Assembly: GCF_025150745.1 (NCBI RefSeq)
Contig: NZ_CP102282.1
Coordinates: 1,561,501-1,625,500 of the forward strand
Direction: 5' to 3'
Length of the DNA: 64,000 nt
Origin: Eubacterium ventriosum
Lineage (GTDB): Bacteria; Bacillota; Clostridia; Lachnospirales; Lachnospiraceae
Below the pieces are notes generated by a model. It made no database searches and had not been told where the DNA came from. It saw only the letters and a list, made by a program, of their open reading frames with translations. Numbering within the stretch: position 1 is the stretch's first letter; the number at the start of each line of letters is the position of its first letter. Shown here piece after piece: positions 25,919 to 36,516 of the stretch. A program made the position numbers and the translations under genes.

Positions 25919-27592
25919 CTATTCCCCACATTCAATTACTATAACTTCACAACTATCTAATTTAAGTGAAACTTCATTAATTTCCTTTCTTCCAACATTT
26001 GAAAGAACAACTTTTTTAACAGGAAAATTCAATTCTATAGTTTTAGCATCTTTTCCAAAGTTTGCAGCTACAAGGATGCGCTGGTTGTCTGATACACGAT
26101 AATAAGCCATTACATATTCAGTATCTTCATAGGCAGGTTCAAATACACCGTAAGTGAATACTTCTTTGTATTCAGGAGATTTACGTGTAGCCACTAACTT
26201 TCGGTAGTAATTTAAAACAGAGTCAGGGTCGTTTTCCTGATTTTGTACGTTAATGTCCTTATAGTTAGAATTAACTTTAAGCCAAGGAGTTCCTGTTGTA
26301 AAACCGGCATTATCAGAATCACTCCATTGTACAGGAGTTCTGGCATTGTCACGACTCATTTTGCTACATACAGCCAAAGCTTCTTTATCTGACAGACCGG
26401 CACTTATGGCGAGATTATACTGGTCAATTGTGTTAATGTCGTTATATTCTTTAACATCGTTCCAAACGGCATTCTGCATTCCGATTTCCTGTCCCTGATA
26501 AATAAAAGGGATTCCGCGAAGAAGTACGCTTACAGTTCCGAGCATCTTTGTTCCAAGAGGATTTCTTGCATATTCAGGCAAAAATCTTGAAACACCTCTA
26601 GGTTCATCATGGTTTTCAATAATATTAGCTTCAATACCACATTTTTGAACCTGAAGTTGTGAGTTTATAATGGTTTTACGCCAATCATTAAAATTAATAT
26701 CAGGTGCATCGTACCAGCCATGAGCACCGTTGCTAAGGGCATGGGCACTAAAATCAAAAATAGTAGAGAAGTGTCCGTTTTCACCGATAAATTGTGAAAG
26801 CTCATCTTTATGCATATTGAAAACCTCAGCAACGGTAAAGGCATCGTACTTTTCAAAAGTATTTTTCTTAAGGTCTTCTAAGTATTCACCAACACCTTCA
26901 ACATTTTCAACCATTCGCCAACAACCGGCAAGACCGTCTGCACCGTCAGGTTCAAGATTAGGAAAGTCTAAATCTTTTTTGATGTTAATAATTGCATCAA
27001 TTCTAAAACCGGCCAAACCTTTTTCAAGCCACCAGTTAATCATATCGTAAAGTTTCTTGCGTAATGTAGGATTTTCCCAATTTAGATCAGGCTGTTCTTT
27101 GGCAAACATATGGAAATAATATTTGTCAGTTCCGGGAACCGGTTCCCAACAATTGCCACCAAAATAAGAACGGTAATTGCTAGGTGGATTGCCGTCTTTA
27201 CCTTTTCTAAAATAGAAATAATCGGCGTATTCCCCATCAGGGTCAGCTAAAGCTTTTTGGAACCATTCGTGTTTATCTGAACAGTGATTAATAACCAAGT
27301 CCATAATAATATACATGTTACGTTTTTTAGCTTCTGCCAGCAATTCGTCAAATTCTTCCATTGTACCAAATTCTTCAGCAATAGAATAATAGTCAGAAAT
27401 ATCATATCCCTGATCTACAAAAGGTGATTTGTAAATAGGAGAAAGCCAAATAATATCAACTCCTAAATCCTTTAAATAATCAAGCTTAGAAATAATACCT
27501 CTTAAATCTCCGATTCCATCTCCATTACTGTCTAGAAAACTTTTTGGATATATCTGATAAGCTACTTTGTCATGCCACCACTTTTTTTTCAT
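25919..27592 (-). CDS. Alpha-glucosidase, GH13 family (oligo-1,6-glucosidase type)
   Basis: A cytoplasmic (no signal peptide) GH13 glycoside hydrolase of 557 residues. It starts KKWWHDKVAYQIYPKSFLDSNGDGIGDLRGI, typical of the GH13_31 group. Catalytic residues are the nucleophile Asp in GFRIDAI, the acid/base Glu in TVAEVF and the transition-state Asp in IENHDE; region I is DLVINHCSDKH. Members hydrolyse isomaltose, short alpha-1,6 or alpha-1,4 glucosides. It lies beside an AraC regulator and glucan phosphorylase, so it likely clears branch-point oligosaccharides from imported maltodextrin. Confidence 0.93.
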   Translation of the reverse strand: MKKKWWHDKVAYQIYPKSFLDSNGDGIGDLRGIISKLDYLKDLGVDIIWLSPIYKSPFVDQGYDISDYYSIAEEFGTMEEFDELLAEAKKRNMYIIMDLVINHCSDKHEWFQKALADPDGEYADYFYFRKGKDGNPPSNYRSYFGGNCWEPVPGTDKYYFHMFAKEQPDLNWENPTLRKKLYDMINWWLEKGLAGFRIDAIINIKKDLDFPNLEPDGADGLAGCWRMVENVEGVGEYLEDLKKNTFEKYDAFTVAEVFNMHKDELSQFIGENGHFSTIFDFSAHALSNGAHGWYDAPDINFNDWRKTIINSQLQVQKCGIEANIIENHDEPRGVSRFLPEYARNPLGTKMLGTVSVLLRGIPFIYQGQEIGMQNAVWNDVKEYNDINTIDQYNLAISAGLSDKEALAVCSKMSRDNARTPVQWSDSDNAGFTTGTPWLKVNSNYKDINVQNQENDPDSVLNYYRKLVATRKSPEYKEVFTYGVFEPAYEDTEYVMAYYRVSDNQRILVAANFGKDAKTIELNFPVKKVVLSNVGRKEINEVSLKLDSCEVIVIECGE

Positions 27593-27840
27593 TGCTTTTA
27601 CCTCATTATTGCCATATTAATTAAGGCAAACTCTTTCTTTTGTATTGATTATTTGATTACACGGATTATTCCATGCCTTGCAATCTTACAATTCTTTAAT
27701 TATAGAATCATATTTGGAAATATTGCTTTGTGTATTATACTGCTATTATAAAATAAAAAAAACTATAATTCTTGCATAATTTTTACAAAGTATAACACAA
27801 TACTGCTTTTAGAGGAGAGATTTACGATAATGTTTAAAAA

Positions 27841-28722
27841 TTAATCTCTGGCATCTTTTCTATATTTACCCGGTGTAATTCCGTATTTCTTTTTGAAACA
27901 CCTGTTAAAATAGGACAAATTATCAAAACCGGTATTTATTGCAATATTAATTATGTCATCAGAAGTTGTGGTAAGAAGTTTTGCTGCAACTTCGAGTCTG
28001 TAATCGTTAAGATATTGTACAAAACTCATCCCCATGGTTTCTTTAAAGAACTTCATAAAATATGATTTACTATAGAAGCAATGACCGGCAATTTCTTCTA
28101 TGGAGATATTATCCTGAAAATGTTCAGCAACATAAGAAAGAATTGTTTTTATTTTTTCAAGAGCTTTTTTGCTAATTGGTTTAATTTGATTTAGCCCACA
28201 ATTGGATATCAGAAGGTAAAAAATCTGAAAAAGATAAGATTTAACAGCTAGCTGATATGCATAAGGACGTTTGTCACACAATTTATCTATTTCGTTAATT
28301 AAAGAATAGAGAGAGTCGTGAAAATCAAAGTTACTATTAATTACAGGATATATATTTAGATTTCCTGAAAGTAAAGGTTGAATAAACTTGTCATTGCACA
28401 AATCATAGCCTGAAGATTTAAGAAGACTTGATTTAAAAAGAATATTTTCATATTCCATAATACTATAATCTTTTTGGCTAATAGAATGAAGTTGTCCCGG
28501 AAAGACGAAAACAACATCACCGGCGTTAACAGTATACGTTACAAGATTAACATTAACTAACCCCTGTCCTTTTTTGATTACAATTAGTTCAACTTCGTTA
28601 TGCCAGTGAAGATTAACTGATTTGAAATCTAGTGGAATAGAGCACAAATAAGTATTATAAGGAAAATCATTGGGCGTATGTTTTTTGTTTTCGTGGTAAA
28701 TTTCGTATTGATTCTTCTCCAT
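27841..28722 (-). CDS. AraC-family transcriptional regulator
   Basis: A 293-residue regulator with an N-terminal cupin sugar-sensing domain (residues 20-100; LHWHNEVELIVIKKGQG, FPGQLHSI) and a C-terminal double HTH of the AraC/XylS type (IEEIAGHCFYSKSYFMKFFKETMGMSFVQYLNDYRLEVAAKLL, then GFDNLSYFNRCFKKKYGITPGKYRK). GGGAGG lies seven bases before the ATG at 28722, so the longer frame start is rejected. It is divergent from the phosphorylase gene 130 bases away and upstream of the glucosidase on the same strand, which makes both likely targets. Confidence 0.9.
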   Translation of the reverse strand: MEKNQYEIYHENKKHTPNDFPYNTYLCSIPLDFKSVNLHWHNEVELIVIKKGQGLVNVNLVTYTVNAGDVVFVFPGQLHSISQKDYSIMEYENILFKSSLLKSSGYDLCNDKFIQPLLSGNLNIYPVINSNFDFHDSLYSLINEIDKLCDKRPYAYQLAVKSYLFQIFYLLISNCGLNQIKPISKKALEKIKTILSYVAEHFQDNISIEEIAGHCFYSKSYFMKFFKETMGMSFVQYLNDYRLEVAAKLLTTTSDDIINIAINTGFDNLSYFNRCFKKKYGITPGKYRKDARD

Positions 28723-28852
28723 AAAGTACCTCCCAAAATCAAAAAAAGATAGTATTGTGCAAAAAAACAAAACTATAATGCAATATTTTTAATGATAACA
28801 ATATTATAATATAGTCACAAATATAAAACCACATTTTTTTGGAGGTATTAAA

Positions 28853-31111
28853 ATGAATCTTTCGGAAATTATTAAATCAGAGTATAATAAGTCAATTTCA
28901 GAATGTATAAACGAGGAAATTTACAATGCTTTACTTACTTTGGTAAAAACAATGGCAGAAGGAAAACAGCATAAAAATTCAAAGAAGAAATTATACTATA
29001 TTTCAGCAGAATTTTTAATAGGAAAGCTTTTGTCTAATAACCTTATTAATCTTGGAATTTATGATGATATAAAAGAAGAACTTGCAAAAAATGGCAAGGA
29101 TTTATGTGAAATAGAAGAATTTGAAAAGGAGCCATCTCTTGGAAACGGAGGACTTGGAAGACTTGCAGCTTGCTTTCTGGATTCTATTGCAACATTAGGA
29201 CTTAATGGTGACGGAGTAGGATTAAACTATCATTTCGGATTATTCAGACAGGTATTTAAGAATAATGCACAGACTACAATTCCAGATCCATGGCTTACAG
29301 AAAAAAGTTGGCTTACAAAGACTGATGTAACATATACAGTTAAGTTTAGAGATATGAATGTTACTTCAAGAATGTATGATATTGATGTGACAGGTTATGA
29401 CAGCACAACTAATAAACTTCACTTATTTGATATTGAAAGTGTAGATGAAAATATTGTAGAAGACGGAATTAATTTTAACAAAGAGGATATTGAAAAGAAT
29501 CTTACACTATTCCTTTATCCTGACGACAGTGATGATGCAGGTAGAATTCTTAGAATTTATCAGCAGTATTTTATGGTATCAAGTGCAGCTCAATTAATTC
29601 TTGATGAAGCAGTGGAAAAAGGATGCAAGTTATATGACTTAGCTGATTATGCAGTTATACAGATTAATGATACACATCCAACAATGATTATTCCTGAACT
29701 TATCCGTTTAATGGTAGAAAGAGGACTTGAAATGGATGATGCCATTGAAGCTGTAACAAGGGCATGTGCGTATACTAATCATACAATTTTAGCAGAAGCT
29801 CTAGAAAAGTGGCCTATATCATATCTTAAGAAGGCGGTGCCACAGCTTATTCCTATTATTGAAGTATTAGATGATAAAGTAAGAAGAAAGTATGATGATG
29901 GTTCAGTTTACATTATCGATAGAGAAGAAAGAGTACACATGGCTCACATTGACATTCATTATTCATCAAGTGTTAATGGCGTGGCGTCACTTCATACAGA
30001 TATTCTTAAGAATGTAGAATTAAATAATTTTTATAAAATCTATCCTGAAAAGTTTAATAATAAGACTAATGGAATTACGTTTAGAAGATGGCTTATTCAT
30101 AGCAATCCACAGCTTACAGAGCTTGTTACATCACTTATTGGGGATGGATTTAAGAAAGATGCGACAGAATTAGAAAAACTTTTGGATTATAAAGACAATG
30201 AGGAAGTATTAAACAAGATTCTTAGTATTAAAAACACAAAGAAAGCAGAATTAAAGAATGCCTTAATGGAAAGACAGAATGTAGAAATTAATGAAAACTC
30301 TATTTTTGATATTCAAATTAAGAGACTTCACGAATATAAACGTCAGCAATTAAACGCATTATATATAATTCATAAATATTTAGAAATTAAAGCAGGCAAA
30401 AAGCCAACAACTCCAATAACAGTAATTTTTGGAGCAAAGGCAGCTCCTGCATACATTATTGCACAGGACATAATTCATCTTATACTTTGCCTTCAGGAAT
30501 TAATAAATAATGACCCTGAGGTTAGTCCATACCTTAAAGTTGTAATGGTTGAAAACTATAATGTAACATGGGCTGAAAAGTTAATTCCTGCATGCGACAT
30601 TTCAGAACAGATTTCACTTGCATCAAAAGAAGCAAGTGGCACAGGTAATATGAAATTTATGCTTAATGGAGCAGTAACTTTAGGTACTGAAGATGGTGCT
30701 AATGTAGAAATCCATGATTTTGTTGGAGATGACAATATTTACATTTTTGGTGATTTAAGTGAAACTGTTGTAGAAAGATATGCTAACGGAAGCTATTGTG
30801 CTGCACAGTACTATAACAATAATCCGGTTATTAAAGAAGCAGTTGATTTTATAACAGGAAGCGAACTTATGTCCATAGGTGACAAGGAACGTCTTGAAAG
30901 ACTTTCAAATGAACTTATTGGAAAAGACTGGTTTATGACATTCCCTGATTTTGATGCATATGTAAAAACAAGAGAGCAGGCCTATACTGATTATGAAAAT
31001 AGACATGATTGGGCTAAGAAGATGCTTGTAAATATTGCAAAAGCAGGATATTTCTCATCAGATAGAACAATTGAAGAATATAATAGAGATATTTGGAAAT
31101 TGGAACAGTAG
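28853..31111 (+). CDS. glgP: Alpha-glucan (glycogen/maltodextrin) phosphorylase
   Basis: A PLP-dependent GT35 enzyme that releases glucose 1-phosphate from the non-reducing ends of alpha-1,4-glucans. At 752 residues it is on the short side but within range. Visible features are [14 protein letters not shown], the glycine-rich [37 protein letters not shown], the [11 protein letters not shown] motif and the PLP lysine within [23 protein letters not shown]. The promoter region is shared with the divergent AraC gene, and a TTTTGGAGG ribosome site precedes the ATG. It is the central degrading enzyme of this glucan locus. Confidence 0.95.
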   Translation: MNLSEIIKSEYNKSISECINEEIYNALLTLVKTMAEGKQHKNSKKKLYYISAEFLIGKLLSNNLINLGIYDDIKEELAKNGKDLCEIEEFEKEPSLGNGGLGRLAACFLDSIATLGLNGDGVGLNYHFGLFRQVFKNNAQTTIPDPWLTEKSWLTKTDVTYTVKFRDMNVTSRMYDIDVTGYDSTTNKLHLFDIESVDENIVEDGINFNKEDIEKNLTLFLYPDDSDDAGRILRIYQQYFMVSSAAQLILDEAVEKGCKLYDLADYAVIQINDTHPTMIIPELIRLMVERGLEMDDAIEAVTRACAYTNHTILAEALEKWPISYLKKAVPQLIPIIEVLDDKVRRKYDDGSVYIIDREERVHMAHIDIHYSSSVNGVASLHTDILKNVELNNFYKIYPEKFNNKTNGITFRRWLIHSNPQLTELVTSLIGDGFKKDATELEKLLDYKDNEEVLNKILSIKNTKKAELKNALMERQNVEINENSIFDIQIKRLHEYKRQQLNALYIIHKYLEIKAGKKPTTPITVIFGAKAAPAYIIAQDIIHLILCLQELINNDPEVSPYLKVVMVENYNVTWAEKLIPACDISEQISLASKEASGTGNMKFMLNGAVTLGTEDGANVEIHDFVGDDNIYIFGDLSETVVERYANGSYCAAQYYNNNPVIKEAVDFITGSELMSIGDKERLERLSNELIGKDWFMTFPDFDAYVKTREQAYTDYENRHDWAKKMLVNIAKAGYFSSDRTIEEYNRDIWKLEQ

Positions 31112-31152
31112 CATATTATGCTCAGATAATAAATAATTTTTAGCTTTAAAAG

Positions 31153-31192
31153 AGAAGTCGCACATATAAGTGTGTGGCTTCTTCTTTATTAA
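31153..31192 (+). terminator. Intrinsic terminator after glgP
   Basis: AGAAGTCGCAC (31153-31163) pairs with GTGTGGCTTCT (31172-31182) over 11 bp including G-U pairs, then TCTTTATT. Confidence 0.75.
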
Positions 31193-31441
31193 AACTGAAT
31201 TAAACAAATCTAAAATATATGGAATTAAATACTTTTAAAATCGTATCTGAAAACTATAAAAATCAAGAAAAAACTCAAAAAAAATACCAATAAAACAAAA
31301 AAAACACCCTCATATAATAGCATATTCACTAGAAAGAAAAATAACAAATATATTCCAAATGCATAAAAAATATATAAAAACGTTACTAATACTATACAAT
31401 ATGCACAAAAGAAAGGACTGAAAATTAGCTAAAAGGCCGAA

Positions 31442-31516
31442 TTGCGAAAAAAAGGTGAAAATAGTATTGTAAACGTTTCCGAAAAGTGCTACTATCAGGA
31501 CATAGGAAACGTTTCC
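31442..31516 (+). promoter_or_regulatory. mal operon promoter with two LacI-type operators
   Basis: Promoter TTGCGA (31442-31447), 17 bases, TATTGT (31465-31470). Operator 1, GTAAACGTTTCC (31469-31480), overlaps the -10 region; operator 2, GGAAACGTTTCC, is a perfect palindrome at 31505-31516. Centres are 36 bp apart. Both fit LacI-family (MalR/CcpA-like) half sites, and a LacI-family gene lies at the end of the locus. The rest of the 480-base gap after glgP is A-rich and shows nothing else. Confidence 0.8.
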
Positions 31517-31598
31517 AAATAAATTGTAAGTACCAACATTTATTTGAAAATGACGGATAACCTAAATACATATTTTAAAATAAAAAGGAGAAATGAAT

Positions 31599-32894
31599 AT
31601 GCGTAAGAAATTATTAAGTGTAGCATTGTGTGCAACAATGGTAGCAGGGTTATTAGCAGGTTGCGGTAGCAGTTCAAAGAGCGACAAAGCAAGCTCAGAT
31701 TCAAAGGGTTCAGTTTATTGGTTAAACTTTAAACCGGAAGCAGATGAAGCTTTACAGGGAATTGCAAAGACATACGAAAAAGAAAATGGAGTAAAAGTAA
31801 AAGTAGTTACAGCAGCTTCAGGAAACTACAATTCAACATTAACATCTGAGATGGGTAAATCAGCAGCTCCAACATTATTTGTTGTTGGTAACCAGGCAGC
31901 AGTTAAGACTTGGGATGATTATTGCATCGATCTTAAAGATACAGATGTTTACAAAGAATTAAGTACAGATGCATTTAACTTAAAAGATGAAAATGGCAAG
32001 GTTGCGTCAATGGGTTATTGTTATGAAAGTTACGGAATTATTGTAAATAAGAAATTACTTAAGAAAGCAGGATATGAAATTACAGACATTAAGGATTTCG
32101 CTTCATTAAAGTCAGTTGCAGAAGATATCCACAAGAGAGCAGACAAGCTTGGATTTGATGCATTTACATCATCAGGTATGGATGACGCTTCATCTTGGAG
32201 ATTCACAGGACATTTAGCTAATATGCCTTTATTCTATGAAGGAAGAGATGACGGATGGAAAGAAGCTCCTGCAGAAATTAAGGGAACATACTTAGATAAC
32301 TTCAAAAATGTTTGGGATTTATATATCAACAACAGCAAATACGACAAGAAAACTTTGGCAACAGGTGGTTACGATGCTGAAGCCGAATTCAAGAAGGGCG
32401 AAGCAGTATTCTACCAGAATGGTACATGGGAATATGATGCTTTGAAAAAGTCAATTTCAGACGATGATATGCAGATGATTCCAATTTACTGTGGAGTTGA
32501 AGGTGAAGAAAAAGCAGGTCTTTGTTCAGGAACAGAAAACTGTTGGGCAGTTAATGCTAAGGCTTCAAAAGCAGATCAGAAGGCAACACTTGAATTTATG
32601 AAATGGTTAGTAACATCAAAAGAAGGAACAAAAGTTATGGCAGAACAGTTTGGTGCAATCCCTTATAAGAAGGCAGCAGACAGCGGTAACGTATTCTTAA
32701 AGAATGCTAACGATTTACTTGAAGCAGGAAATTACAATGTTGACTGGTCATTTAACTACACACCTAACGTAGATGAATGGAGAGCAAGTCTTGTAGCAGC
32801 AATGAACAAATATGATGCAGGCGGATCATGGGATGATGTTAAGACAGCATTCGTTCAGGGCTGGGCTACTCAGTACAAAGCAGCTAACAAGTAA
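31599..32894 (+). CDS. Sugar ABC transporter substrate-binding lipoprotein
   Basis: A MalE-type extracellular binding protein of about 431 residues. It has a lipoprotein signal peptide (KKLLSVALCATMVAGLLAGCG) with the lipobox Cys, a Ser/Lys-rich tether, and an SBP_bac_1 type body (EADEALQGIAKTYEKENGVKVKV, FVVGNQAAVKTW, KKGEAVFYQNGTWEYDAL). AAGGAG favours ATG 31599 over ATG 31593. It is the first gene of an operon with two permeases and malQ, so the likely ligand is maltodextrin or another alpha-glucan oligosaccharide. Twin operators lie upstream. Confidence 0.93.
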   Translation: MRKKLLSVALCATMVAGLLAGCGSSSKSDKASSDSKGSVYWLNFKPEADEALQGIAKTYEKENGVKVKVVTAASGNYNSTLTSEMGKSAAPTLFVVGNQAAVKTWDDYCIDLKDTDVYKELSTDAFNLKDENGKVASMGYCYESYGIIVNKKLLKKAGYEITDIKDFASLKSVAEDIHKRADKLGFDAFTSSGMDDASSWRFTGHLANMPLFYEGRDDGWKEAPAEIKGTYLDNFKNVWDLYINNSKYDKKTLATGGYDAEAEFKKGEAVFYQNGTWEYDALKKSISDDDMQMIPIYCGVEGEEKAGLCSGTENCWAVNAKASKADQKATLEFMKWLVTSKEGTKVMAEQFGAIPYKKAADSGNVFLKNANDLLEAGNYNVDWSFNYTPNVDEWRASLVAAMNKYDAGGSWDDVKTAFVQGWATQYKAANK

Positions 32895-32947
32895 TAAGGT
32901 TTTAGATTGATAAATATAAAATCATAATTAAATTATTAATACATTGT

Positions 32948-32973
32948 GGGGCAGGCAGTGTCTGCCCCTTTAT
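32948..32973 (+). terminator. Intra-operon attenuator hairpin between binding protein and permease
   Basis: GGGGCAG (32948-32954), loop GCAGTGT, CTGCCCC (32962-32968), TTTATT. In binding-protein operons such hairpins raise the ratio of binding protein to permease by partial termination or mRNA protection. Confidence 0.7.
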
Positions 32974-33031
32974 TAAAAAATAGAAAAATTTTGAAAATTC
33001 TATTTTGAATAAGAATTAGGAGGAGATTGAA

Positions 33032-33958
33032 GTGAAAGGAAAAAAGAAAAAACATAATGGTGGAACATCTGTAAATTCTAAACTTCTTCGCAAACCTATT
33101 CAAAGATGCTTTCTTCTATTTTTAGCACCTACATTTTTAGCATTTTGCATTGGATTTATATATCCTTTCTTGAGAGGTATTTATTTATCATTTTGTAAAT
33201 TTGTTACAATAGGTGATGCTTCTTTTGTAGGTTTTAGAAATTATATGGATGCATTTAAGGATGCGTCATTTATACATGCATTTTGGTATACAGCTTTGTA
33301 TGCAATAGTATCCCTATTTATAATAAATGTGTTAGCTTTCTTAATAGCATATTTATTAACATTGGGGATTAAGGGAGCAAACTTATTCAGAACAGCATTT
33401 TTTATGCCTAACCTTATAGGTGGTATTGTTCTTGGTTATATTTGGAGTATGATTTTCAATGGCGTTTTAGGAAAAATTAATACTTCAATTCTTATGGAAA
33501 CAAGATATGGCTTCTGGGGATTAATTATTCTCATGTGCTGGCAACAGGTAGGATATATGATGATTATCTATATTGCAGGTTTGCAGGCAGTTCCGGGAGA
33601 ATTAATTGAAGCAGCAAAAATTGATGGAGCAACAAAATGGCAGACATTGACAAGAGTTACAATTCCAAATATTATGCCATCAATTACAATTTGTTTATTC
33701 TTAACAATAACAAATGGATTTAAACTTTTTGATCAGAACTTAGCTTTAACAAACGGACAGCCGTTTGAACAGTTAAAGGATGGTTCAGTTATAAAGACAA
33801 CAGAAATGTTGGCACTTAACATTTACAATACATTTTACGGACAGTCTCTTACAGGTAAGGGAGTTGCCCAGGCGAAAGCCGTTATATTCTTTATCTTAGT
33901 TGCAGGTATATCAATTATCCAGCTTAAGGCAACAAGATCTAAGGAGGTGCAGCAGTAA
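33032..33958 (+). CDS. Sugar ABC transporter permease, MalF type
   Basis: A membrane-spanning subunit of 308 residues with six segments. The N-terminus is basic (KKKKHNGGTSVNSK) and cytoplasmic. The EAA loop that contacts the ATPase reads ELIEAAKIDGATKWQTLTRVTIPNIMP. The gene starts with GTG after AGGAGGAG, and its stop overlaps the next gene's start by one base (TAATG), so the two permeases are translated in a coupled way. No ATPase gene lies in the locus; a shared MsmK/MsmX-type ATPase is assumed. Confidence 0.92.
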   Translation: MKGKKKKHNGGTSVNSKLLRKPIQRCFLLFLAPTFLAFCIGFIYPFLRGIYLSFCKFVTIGDASFVGFRNYMDAFKDASFIHAFWYTALYAIVSLFIINVLAFLIAYLLTLGIKGANLFRTAFFMPNLIGGIVLGYIWSMIFNGVLGKINTSILMETRYGFWGLIILMCWQQVGYMMIIYIAGLQAVPGELIEAAKIDGATKWQTLTRVTIPNIMPSITICLFLTITNGFKLFDQNLALTNGQPFEQLKDGSVIKTTEMLALNIYNTFYGQSLTGKGVAQAKAVIFFILVAGISIIQLKATRSKEVQQ

Positions 33959-34884
33959 TGAACAATGAGAAAACAGTGAATTCAACAATTAAAGATTCTA
34001 CAGTGAAAGCTACACCGAAAAAGAAAAAAATGAAAGAGACAAGTGAAATTCCATTAAAACATGGAAAACTGTTGACTACAATAATGACAATTGTAACTTT
34101 AGTTTATGTTTGCCCTATATTTATTGTGTTAATGAACTCTTTCAAAGCTAACACCTTTGTAAAAACAGACACATTTGCATGGCCTACTGGTGAGGCGTTA
34201 GTAGGTTGGGCAAACTATATCAAAGGTTTTACATTTGGAAATTATCCGTTTTTTAAATCGGTATTATATAGTTTTGTAATTACAGTTTTATCAACAGCGT
34301 TGATTTTGATTTGTACATCAATGGCAGCATGGTACATAGCAAGAGTTGACAGCATGGTTTGTAAGATAGTATATTACTTGTTTGTATTTTCAATGGTAGT
34401 ACCATTCCAGATGGTAATGTTCACATTGTCAAATACAGCAGATTCATTGGGACTTAATACACCTTGGACTATTCCGGTTATATATTTAGGATTTGGTGCA
34501 GGTATGGCAGTATTTATGTTCACAGGATTTATTAAAGGTTTACCACTTGAGATTGAAGAAGCAGCAGCAATTGATGGATGTGGACCAATCAGAACATTCT
34601 TTATTGTTATTATTCCAATGTTAAAACCAACATTAATATCTGTAGGTATTCTTGAAATTATGTGGATATGGAACGATTACTTACTTCCATATTTGGTTCT
34701 TGATCTTGATCAGTACAGAACTATTCCAATTCATATTCAGTACTTACAGGGAAGCTACGGTTCAGTAGATTTAGGTGCAATAATGGCACTTATCATTTTA
34801 AGTATTATACCTGTAATATTCTTCTACTTAACATGTCAGAAGCATATTATTAAGGGTGTAGCTGCAGGAGCAGTAAAAGGTTAA
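33958..34884 (+). CDS. Sugar ABC transporter permease, MalG type
   Basis: The second membrane subunit, 308 residues and six segments, partner of the MalF-type protein. The EAA loop reads GLPLEIEEAAAIDGCGPIRTFFIVIIPMLKP. A 35-residue basic N-terminal extension precedes the first membrane segment. Translation starts at the ATG overlapping the previous stop. malQ follows after 20 bases, which supports maltodextrin or related alpha-glucans as the transported substrate. Confidence 0.92.
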   Translation: MNNEKTVNSTIKDSTVKATPKKKKMKETSEIPLKHGKLLTTIMTIVTLVYVCPIFIVLMNSFKANTFVKTDTFAWPTGEALVGWANYIKGFTFGNYPFFKSVLYSFVITVLSTALILICTSMAAWYIARVDSMVCKIVYYLFVFSMVVPFQMVMFTLSNTADSLGLNTPWTIPVIYLGFGAGMAVFMFTGFIKGLPLEIEEAAAIDGCGPIRTFFIVIIPMLKPTLISVGILEIMWIWNDYLLPYLVLDLDQYRTIPIHIQYLQGSYGSVDLGAIMALIILSIIPVIFFYLTCQKHIIKGVAAGAVKG

Positions 34885-34904
34885 GTAACATATGAGGAGA
34901 AGCT

Positions 34905-36395
34905 ATGAGGGCTAGTGGAATTTTATTACCAATTTCAAGTTTGCCGGGAAAATATGGCATTGGAAGTTTTTCAAAGGAAGCATATAAGTTTGTGGATTTT
35001 TTGAAAAATTCCAATCAAAAATATTGGCAGATACTACCTATAGGACCAACAAGTTATGGAGATTCACCATATCAGTCATTTTCTACATACGCAGGAAATC
35101 CTTACTTTATCAGTTTAGAAGATCTAATAGATCAGGGATTGTTAACAGAAGAGGAATGTAAAAAGGTAAAGTTTGGCAACAGGGCTGACACAGTTGACTA
35201 TGAAAAATTGTATAACGGCAGATTTAAACTTTTAAAGAAAGCGTACAAGAAAAGTAACATTGGTGAAAAAGAGGAGTTCAAAAAGTTTAAAGATGAAAAC
35301 TGCTATTGGTTAAATGATTATGCAATGTTCATGGCCATAAAGGAAAGATTTGAAGGCAGAAGCTTTGATAATTGGGCTGAAGATATAAAGCTTAGATGGA
35401 AATATTCTATGGAATATTACAAAAAAGAGCTAAGTGAAGAAATTGAATTTTATGAATTTGTCCAATATGAATTTTATAGGCAGTGGTATAAATTGAAAAA
35501 ATATGCCAACGACAATGGTATAAAAATTATTGGAGATATTCCAATATATGTGGCTTATGATAGTGCAGATGTTTGGTCACATCCTGAGTTATTCCAAATG
35601 GATAATGAGGGAAAACCTACAGCTGTTGCAGGTTGTCCACCGGATGGATTTTCTGCAACAGGACAGCTTTGGGGAAATCCCTTATACAAGTGGGAATATC
35701 ATAAGCAGACTAATTATGATTGGTGGATAAAGCGAATAGAAAGAAGTGTTCAGTTATATGATGTTGTACGAATAGATCATTTTAGAGGGTTTGATGAATA
35801 TTATTCAATACCTGCAGGTGATAAGGATGCAACGAACGGACATTGGGAGAAAGGACCTGGAATAGATTTATTTAATGCTATAAAATATTGCTTAGGTAAT
35901 GTTAATATTATAGCTGAGGATTTGGGATACATAACTGATTCAGTAAGACAGCTGGTTAATGATTCGGGATTTCCGAATATGAAGGTTTTGGAATTTGCTT
36001 TTGACAGCAGGGATTCATCCGGACCGAGAGATTATTTACCATACAATTATGACAAAAACTGTGTAGTGTATACAGGAACTCATGATAACGAAACGTTAAA
36101 GGGATGGTTAGACAGTATTGAACCGGAAGAAATAGAGATGATTCAAAAATACATAGGAAGAAAAGTAGAAGACAAGTCAGAATTAGTTGATGAAGTTATT
36201 CGCATGGCTCAGGCATCTACTGCCAATACATGTATTATTCCTATGCAGGATTATTTACATCTTGATAACAAGGCAAGAATGAATACACCATCAACGTTGG
36301 GAGGTAACTGGTGCTGGCGTGCAAAATCCACACAAATTACAAAGAAATTATCTAATACAATAAAAGAATTAACAGTTATTTATGGTAGAGGATAA
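34905..36395 (+). CDS. malQ: 4-alpha-glucanotransferase (amylomaltase)
   Basis: MalQ transfers alpha-1,4-glucan segments between maltodextrins, producing longer chains for phosphorylase plus glucose. The 496-residue GH77 protein starts RASGILLPISSLPGKYGIGSF and has the WQILPIGPTSYGDSPYQSFS region, GDIPIYVAYDSADVW, the nucleophile Asp in VVRIDHFRGFDEYY, the acid/base Glu in IIAEDLGYIT and the third carboxylate in TGTHDNETLKGW. AGGAGA precedes the ATG. It is the last gene of the import operon and ends in a strong terminator. Confidence 0.95.
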   Translation: MRASGILLPISSLPGKYGIGSFSKEAYKFVDFLKNSNQKYWQILPIGPTSYGDSPYQSFSTYAGNPYFISLEDLIDQGLLTEEECKKVKFGNRADTVDYEKLYNGRFKLLKKAYKKSNIGEKEEFKKFKDENCYWLNDYAMFMAIKERFEGRSFDNWAEDIKLRWKYSMEYYKKELSEEIEFYEFVQYEFYRQWYKLKKYANDNGIKIIGDIPIYVAYDSADVWSHPELFQMDNEGKPTAVAGCPPDGFSATGQLWGNPLYKWEYHKQTNYDWWIKRIERSVQLYDVVRIDHFRGFDEYYSIPAGDKDATNGHWEKGPGIDLFNAIKYCLGNVNIIAEDLGYITDSVRQLVNDSGFPNMKVLEFAFDSRDSSGPRDYLPYNYDKNCVVYTGTHDNETLKGWLDSIEPEEIEMIQKYIGRKVEDKSELVDEVIRMAQASTANTCIIPMQDYLHLDNKARMNTPSTLGGNWCWRAKSTQITKKLSNTIKELTVIYGRG

Positions 36396-36401
36396 AATAA
36401 T

Positions 36402-36436
36402 AAAAAGCTGCGAAAATTAATTTTCGCAGCTTTTTG
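36402..36436 (+). terminator. Intrinsic terminator after malQ
   Basis: AAAAAGCTGCGAAAA pairs perfectly with TTTTCGCAGCTTTTT across a short loop. Confidence 0.93.
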
Positions 36437-36516
36437 CATAAATAACATGTATATGATAGAATACCAGATTGTGGAATTAAAAAATATATAATTATATATA
36501 ACGAAAGGGGAAAGGC

